Assembly (NCBI GenBank): GCA_029962745.1
Contig: CM057156.1
Coordinates: 31,151,613 to 31,215,612 of the forward strand
Origin: Echinometra lucunter
Lineage: Eukaryota > Echinodermata > Echinoidea > Camarodonta > Echinometridae
Length of the DNA stretch: 64,000 nucleotides
Direction of reading: 5' to 3'
A program made the translations under genes and the position numbers. Positions 58,091 through 64,000 of the stretch are shown here, one piece after another (the stretch's first letter is position 1; each line of letters opens with the position of its first letter). The notes under the pieces were generated by a model that was not told the origin of the DNA, made no database searches, and was given only the letters and a program-made list of their open reading frames with translations.

Positions 58091-58667
58091 GTTTGCATTT
58101 CTATCAATATTATTGTTCTCTGCGCTCTGACTTTCCTGAATTAAAATTAATTGAATAGTGGAGGACGGATTTGGATTGAGATTTTGTTTCTAAAATCTAT
58201 TCAATTTGATTTTTTAATCGAATTTTGGATCTGTCCCTGTATAAATTATTCTAAAAAATTAGGAATGTATTATGCTCCATTTGACCATGAATATTGCAAT
58301 AATGGTGGTGGTGACGATGGTTATTTCAACTGTAAGTTCAATCTTTGTTTGAGTTTGATATTAGTCCGCTTTTTTTATAATCCCCCTATATGTCTGCTCC
58401 TGCTTTCCATCCTATGTGGTGGCGGCGGGCTGACTCTGTTTCGAGCCATCCCGTGTGCCGAAATTGCATTTTTGGGCCACATCACAGGCTGATTAGCAGC
58501 ACGATTATATTTTGTAAATAGAATATGAGAGGCTTCCTGAGATGAATTGTATTTTTTTTTAAACAATCGTAAGTTATGCAAATTGGGGAAAGCTCATTTT
58601 AGCTAAGGATTCCAGAATGGCTGTGATTGGTATTTTATTATCCCATATTTGCCATTATGAAACAAGA

Positions 58668-58919
58668 CAAGCTGGGAAAACGTCGTAAATTAGCCATGGA
58701 TGGTTTTGCTTATTATTTCCCTACCTTGCACGGCCTCATGACAAGCTGAGAAATCTTACAACGAAATTTAGGTAGGAAGAGTAAGCTGAGAAACCTTGCT
58801 ACGATATTTAGTCACCCAATTGGTTACTTGACAAACCGAATAATCTAGCTTAGTTTAATAGGTTTTTGGAAAATTATATCACACAATAAGTCACATGATG
58901 GCAAGCTGAGAAACCTTAC
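58668..58919. repeat. Dispersed CAAGCTGAGAAACCTTAC repeats
   Basis: Four occurrences of AAGCTGAGAAACCTTAC or close variants (near 58670, 58743, 58788 and 58903), all in the same orientation, at uneven spacing. The middle two are followed by ACGA[A/T]ATTTAG, suggesting a diverged tandem unit. Confidence 0.7.
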
Positions 58920-61900
58920 CCCATGCAGAGCCCGCGCTGGTTGGAAATCTATCTCATATCAGATGCATGCTTTTGTACGAAGGACGAAATGAAATATTGA
59001 TAATTATGTCAAGTTTAATTCTGATGTTTACAAAGCATTATTTTTTTAAAATGTATAATGGAGCGATTTCTCCTTTCGAACGCGCTACTCGGACAATTGA
59101 TTAAACTACTGAATACTAATACAACATAACTTTTGATTTGACACTTTCTCTTTTCTGTAAGGGGTAACAGCCTGAATATCTGACGAACACGTATCCGTCT
59201 ACAAACCACATGTAAGTAGATTTTAGATATGTTGCCTGCTAAATCAAAAACAACTAAACACATTGGGTTAGCTTAATATTTAAAAAAAAATGCTCCTCAG
59301 TGATAATGAACGAATATTGGCATAGCAGGTTCAGAAAAGGAGAAATTTAGAATGTAACTGCACTAAACCAGTCAAATGAAGCTTAATACCTATAAACCTG
59401 GTAATCGTTCATGAGAACGAGGCTTGCTTTCATTTTACTCTCCGTAGCGCATACCCGGTATGTGGTATGAGAGCCTGCGTTGTGGTATGAGTCCAGTCGT
59501 GTAGTGACAATTGCAGGGCTGGAGGGGGGATGGGGGCGATCCAACTAGGTTGCGATTTAAGAATGCCACCGACGGGAGAGGGGTGAGAAGGGATGATATT
59601 GTAATATAGGTACACCACTGTTATTCTTCTTATGCTGGTTTAATTTCGACACTCTCTTTATCTCTCTCTCTCTCTCTGCGGAAAACCACTATCGGCGCCG
59701 CCAAACGAGTCGTGCGACTATTTTCTGAAGCCGATTAGATCCTTACTCCTGGTGGAATGCTTACAACGAACTGATATTCCTATTCTAGTATTCGTATTTA
59801 TATTCAGAAACTCAAGTATTCATAACAATATTCACAATCTCATGCTGAAAGATTTTTTGTATAAACTGCCATATCCCATGCAATTTGCGTTTTATTCTAA
59901 AATCGGACTGCAGTCGGATCTGGCGTGTGCTTTAGGCTTTACGAGCTACACGAACAATTGCTTGAAGAACCCTCCAGGGATGCTAAATTGTAAGCTGCTA
60001 ACAGGTTTATAGCACGATGCAACGACATTAAGAGTCGTTCGGTGTATATCTCTTAATGTCAACATGTTGACACCTACTGACTTTATAGGATACATACGAC
60101 ATGTAAAAAATGTGATTAAGATCTACCCGTGGTTTTAAATCATTTTTTAGTTCCTCGTGCTATGTTTTCTTAATTATCATGAATGTCTAATATAATTTTG
60201 ATATTGGAAGGTCACGTTTCGAATTATAATCGCTACTCTCTTAGTTAACTTTTTTTTATCGAATTGAAATGGATTCACCATCCTTATTCTATTTTAAAGT
60301 TCAGTTCACATTTGACTTCACAGTAAATTAAATTTCTCGTTCATGAAGTGGCAAATATTCCTAAGCGGATACAGTGGGGAAGGATGTAGGAGGAATGGCC
60401 AGATGAGCCCCTAACCCCAATCCACCAGTATGCTTATCAGGTTTACTTTTTTCCCCACCAGTATTACCAGCAATTAGTGTGCTGTCATGTGCAACTCTCA
60501 TGCAATGATGGATTCTGGAGAAAAAAAATATGAGTGCCTGAAAATGATGACCTTGCCTTCGACGACTATTTTCCCCCTTGGTCAGAACTGCATTTGTCTA
60601 AAATGATTTATCAATATTATTATTTATGTATATAAGCTGAAGGGACTCTTTCTAAGTTTTTTGTTAGTTTTTTTTTTTCTTTTTATTAAACACATCCACT
60701 GATATAAAGGATTTCAGGAGGAGATTGAGCATTGCGCTAACCTCGCTTCCAATCAGAAATGAACACGTTATTAGTAATTGGTTCGTCATTTGGTTATATA
60801 GTCAAGAACAAAATAATTTGTGCTTATCATGAAGCAGCAACTGCATCAGCATGTAAAAGTGATTATAATCTCTTCCTTAATGGACTTTCGGTGATGTTCT
60901 TTGAAAGGCAGTCCGTTTACGGAAATCCAGAAAAATATGCAATTAACCGATGTACCTCGGAGCAATGTGAATGATAGAAAACTTTCATTCGCTTTATACT
61001 TCGAAAGATTAGAACTTAATTGGAGCTTTCTGATATAATCACGCTCTTATCATGCTTATATGAAACATAACTGCTTCGGAAATGTTGCTGGTCTTATATC
61101 ATATATAATGTACGCACCAAAAATTCATCTACAGTTTTATTATTTATTGATTTTGCTTATATATTAATTAGTTAATCGATTAATTAATCTATTCATTAAT
61201 TCATGTATTTGTTTATTTATTCATCTATTCATTACATGCAGCTACCTTTTCCACCAATTGGAGTATCGAATCAATTATTTTCTGTGCTCTGTAAGGAAAA
61301 TTCGTCATTTCTATGTGCCTTTCAACATTGTTTCCTGACCAGTCATTTTCATTCTTCTACTTAATAAGTGTATATTCAGATTCCATCATTTCCTCCAAAG
61401 AAAGGATAGACCAAAAGAAAAAGGATTGGGAATATGAAACATATCCTTTCTTCTCAGATAAAAACAGAGAAGATTCATCGTTACCGTTGCAAGGTATAAG
61501 AAACCGGACGCCGATCCTCATGCAATGAGATAGCTCAAAACAATTTACAATCTGCATGTGGGAATTGAAAGACGATCGTAAAAGCGAGGTGGCAAAGCCT
61601 CTACACCAGTGTAAGAAAAAATGTTAGGGACCCCTTAACACAGAGTCTCAAGGTCGACTGATGCATCCGGATGCCACGTCACTTTTAATCCGCCTTCCCG
61701 GACTCGTGGCACTATAACTATTATAACGGAAATCCGTCCCTTTTTGCAAATTGAAATTGAAAAAAATAAGTTGACAAACTTGACGTCCTCTAGTCTCGCT
61801 CTTAGCGGACAGCAAATACAACTTCCCATGTTCCAGGCGAGTCTGAGAAATAGTTTCCGACGAGACATTGATTATGGCATGAGCCCCGGCGGGAGTCATT

Positions 61901-64000
61901 GCTAATTGAGTATTAGGTGGAGTAATGTGAACTGAAGTTCATCATCATTTGACACCAATTTCGTCTATGATTGGAATAAAAGACGCAGTTTAATAAGTCA
62001 AGGGATTTCATTCTGCTTCTAACAAATATTGCCAGTGAAATGACAAATAAATGATCACGATTTCAACGTGAGCCGGGAGAAAATATAATATCTGCTTTCA
62101 ATTTTCCAAGCAAGAGTTTTGACGAATAAAGTCTTTCGTTCACAACTCCTATTTTTACTCTACGGGTTGGAATGGTTTTAGTTTTACGTATTTGATCACT
62201 AGAAAGTGACTTTCAAGAAACCGCTTCATAGAAACAGCAGTTAACATGATTATTGTCTCATGATGCAAATGTATGATGAACGATGATTAAGGAAGGTACT
62301 AAATCCAATTGAAATTGACATGTTAAATTACTTGCTGATGAATATTTTCTTATGGCTTTGCTTTACATTTGACATAAAAACAGTATGGAAAACAGAGACA
62401 TAAAATGGAAAGGTTGAACGTACGGTTTATTTTGCAATAGAAAGTATTCTACAGCTTATGATACGTGCAGTACTTCCTCTTCTTTGAATCACTCCAATCT
62501 TTCAAATTGAAATTGTAACTGGACCACTCCATCTCGTCCTATTACTCGATCAACGAACACTTGTGTGATTACAAAGAAGATGTGTTTCGCCGTTACCCTC
62601 TAGGGACGAGTTACAGAATGCCATCTAGCGTTAATGATACCATCAGTTCTCATTACGCTGTGATGGTCTTAACACCCACAAACATTTAAACAAACTCGAA
62701 AGACACGTAACAACACTTCACCTCGCTTTCATCACGTAAATTAAAATTTATCTAGCTGTCTAATGAGATAAACTTTGAATGAGGGGTGAATGAACCTTAA
62801 CGATGTCGCCATTTACAATATTATTCATTCAGGCCAATGTCGATCTATATGCTCCGTATGATATAGACAAATTCGGTTTTAGAACACTGTAGTTTAGGTC
62901 AGCCCTATGGGTCAGCCATAACTGGAGGCTTAAAAAAATAAGACATATTAATACATATATGCAACGAGTCAGGTGCATTGAGGTGTGTTTTTTCTAGGCA
63001 TGCTTGAAGCCCCCCCCCCCCCCACCCCATTTAAAGATTAGTATAAAAACAGCAGCCAAACCGAACAGGTATACTTTGTGCCTGTGAGTGCAAAGTTCGA
63101 TATATGCACATTTTAATTGTTATGTCATATGCATTAATTGTGTATGTTAAATGAAATAAAAACCTAAATGGAAAACACCCCTGCTATTCTGTTTTACCTA
63201 GATAAAGGAATATAAAGGTTTAGCCATGTATACATTGTCCAAGATACCCGCCCTTATAAATATTGAAATATATACCAAAATGCTTAACTAGGCCACGCTT
63301 TATTCTCATTTTCGTTTTGTTTCAACACTTTCTTCAGGCAAAGGCAATCCGTTAGTTTTTTGCATTCGTTTGGCCATTTTCTTCAAATATTGTGACTGGC
63401 TTTAAGGTAATCAAGCCAACCAATTTCCTCCATTATGTTGTCATAACCAACTATTTTTTTTCTTCCGCAATCGTTATAAATTACACAAAATATAATGTAG
63501 AGCAGTGCAGCAGCAAGATATGCATATCGATTATATTTCTGTCAAAATGATATCAATAATGATGTTTCACATCCTTTCCTGTGTCCTATATTTCGAAACA
63601 TATTTTTATCAAACCATTCCCTCCTTATTCCATTTCATCTCTCCCTATGTCAACGCTTATTTCACATCTCATGATTTAATTTTCTTGGCCTTCTTTTTCA
63701 CCTGCCTTTGCTGTTTCTTATTGATTTTCTCCATCTCTATATCTCGTTTTCCGCCGTTGTACAATCTCATGGTCGATGGCCATGATGGCGTTGCTGATAG
63801 AAACACAAAGATAACATAATATTTGAGGTCCTATTTCTTACAAAGGTTGTAGTAATGAAATTACAACAGTTCTATAATGATTTCTTCTGTAAATCAGAAA
63901 AATACCATTTACACGGTAACCATGTCCTGGGAATGTAATGAATCAGCTATGATAATTGGGTCTTATTTACTCAGGATAGCCGCATCAGTATGATATGCTC
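58920..64000. other. Gene-free stretch to the end of the window
   Basis: No gene, RNA gene or bounded element was recognised. There is a CT run at 59650-59679, a C-run near 63010-63024 and ATTAATTA-rich sequence at 61135-61235. The patch 61620-61960 is less AT-rich and could be conserved non-coding DNA, but nothing identifies it. Confidence 0.45.

Noticed and set aside
58151..58492. 113-codon plus-strand open frame
   Set aside because: It begins in AT-rich non-coding sequence, lacks domain content and overlaps a frame on the opposite strand.

Overview
The window is AT-rich eukaryotic genomic DNA. Coding exons are short and separated by large introns, and there is dense low-copy mobile and simple-repeat sequence. 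The repeat styles (foldback elements built from TTCGGAATAACGAACC-type units, CAGTGGCGG-ended elements, GAT/CT/GT microsatellites, long G or C runs) and the proteins suggest a marine invertebrate deuterostome, most likely an echinoderm such as a sea urchin. That assignment is inference, not proof.

The only confidently supported genes are two complete tandem aquaglyceroporin genes on the + strand, at 12-7338 and 9364-16704. Each has six coding exons, and the intron positions and phases (0,1,1,0,2) are identical. Reading frame is kept across every junction, giving proteins of 289 and 285 residues. By eye they are about 83% identical across exons 2-5. Both carry two NPA boxes and the NPARD signature of glycerol-conducting aquaporins. 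The pore-lining ar/R positions, counted from the NPA boxes, are unusual (A-Q-A-R and G-N-A-R), which is the most interesting protein-level observation here. The introns hold transposon relics: a TIR element in gene 1 intron 1; two hAT-like elements and a retroelement tail in gene 2 intron 1; two small TIR elements and a truncated LINE in gene 2 intron 4.

From 16.7 to 30.8 kb there is mostly non-coding DNA: a 21-bp minisatellite, two or three TIR elements, a second copy of the TTCGGAATAACGAACC foldback, microsatellites, an unrecognised 158-residue ORF (28008-28484) and a speculative two-exon small gene (28773-30612).

From 30842 to 48123 the same 8.4 kb sequence appears twice, on either side of exactly 500 N (39241-39740). 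The copies differ mainly by single-base indels in homopolymers. The first ends at the gap and the second starts at the gap. This looks like two overlapping contigs that were not merged, not a biological duplication.

From 48.1 to 64 kb I recognise no gene. The region holds a 570-bp foldback element, a small TIR element, a complex repeat zone at 54-56 kb with five copies of a 24-bp motif and two copies of a CRE-containing repeat, a TTAA-flanked Kolobok-like element, and a cluster of CAAGCTGAGAAACCTTAC repeats. No rRNA, tRNA, CRISPR array or convincing novel multi-gene system was seen.
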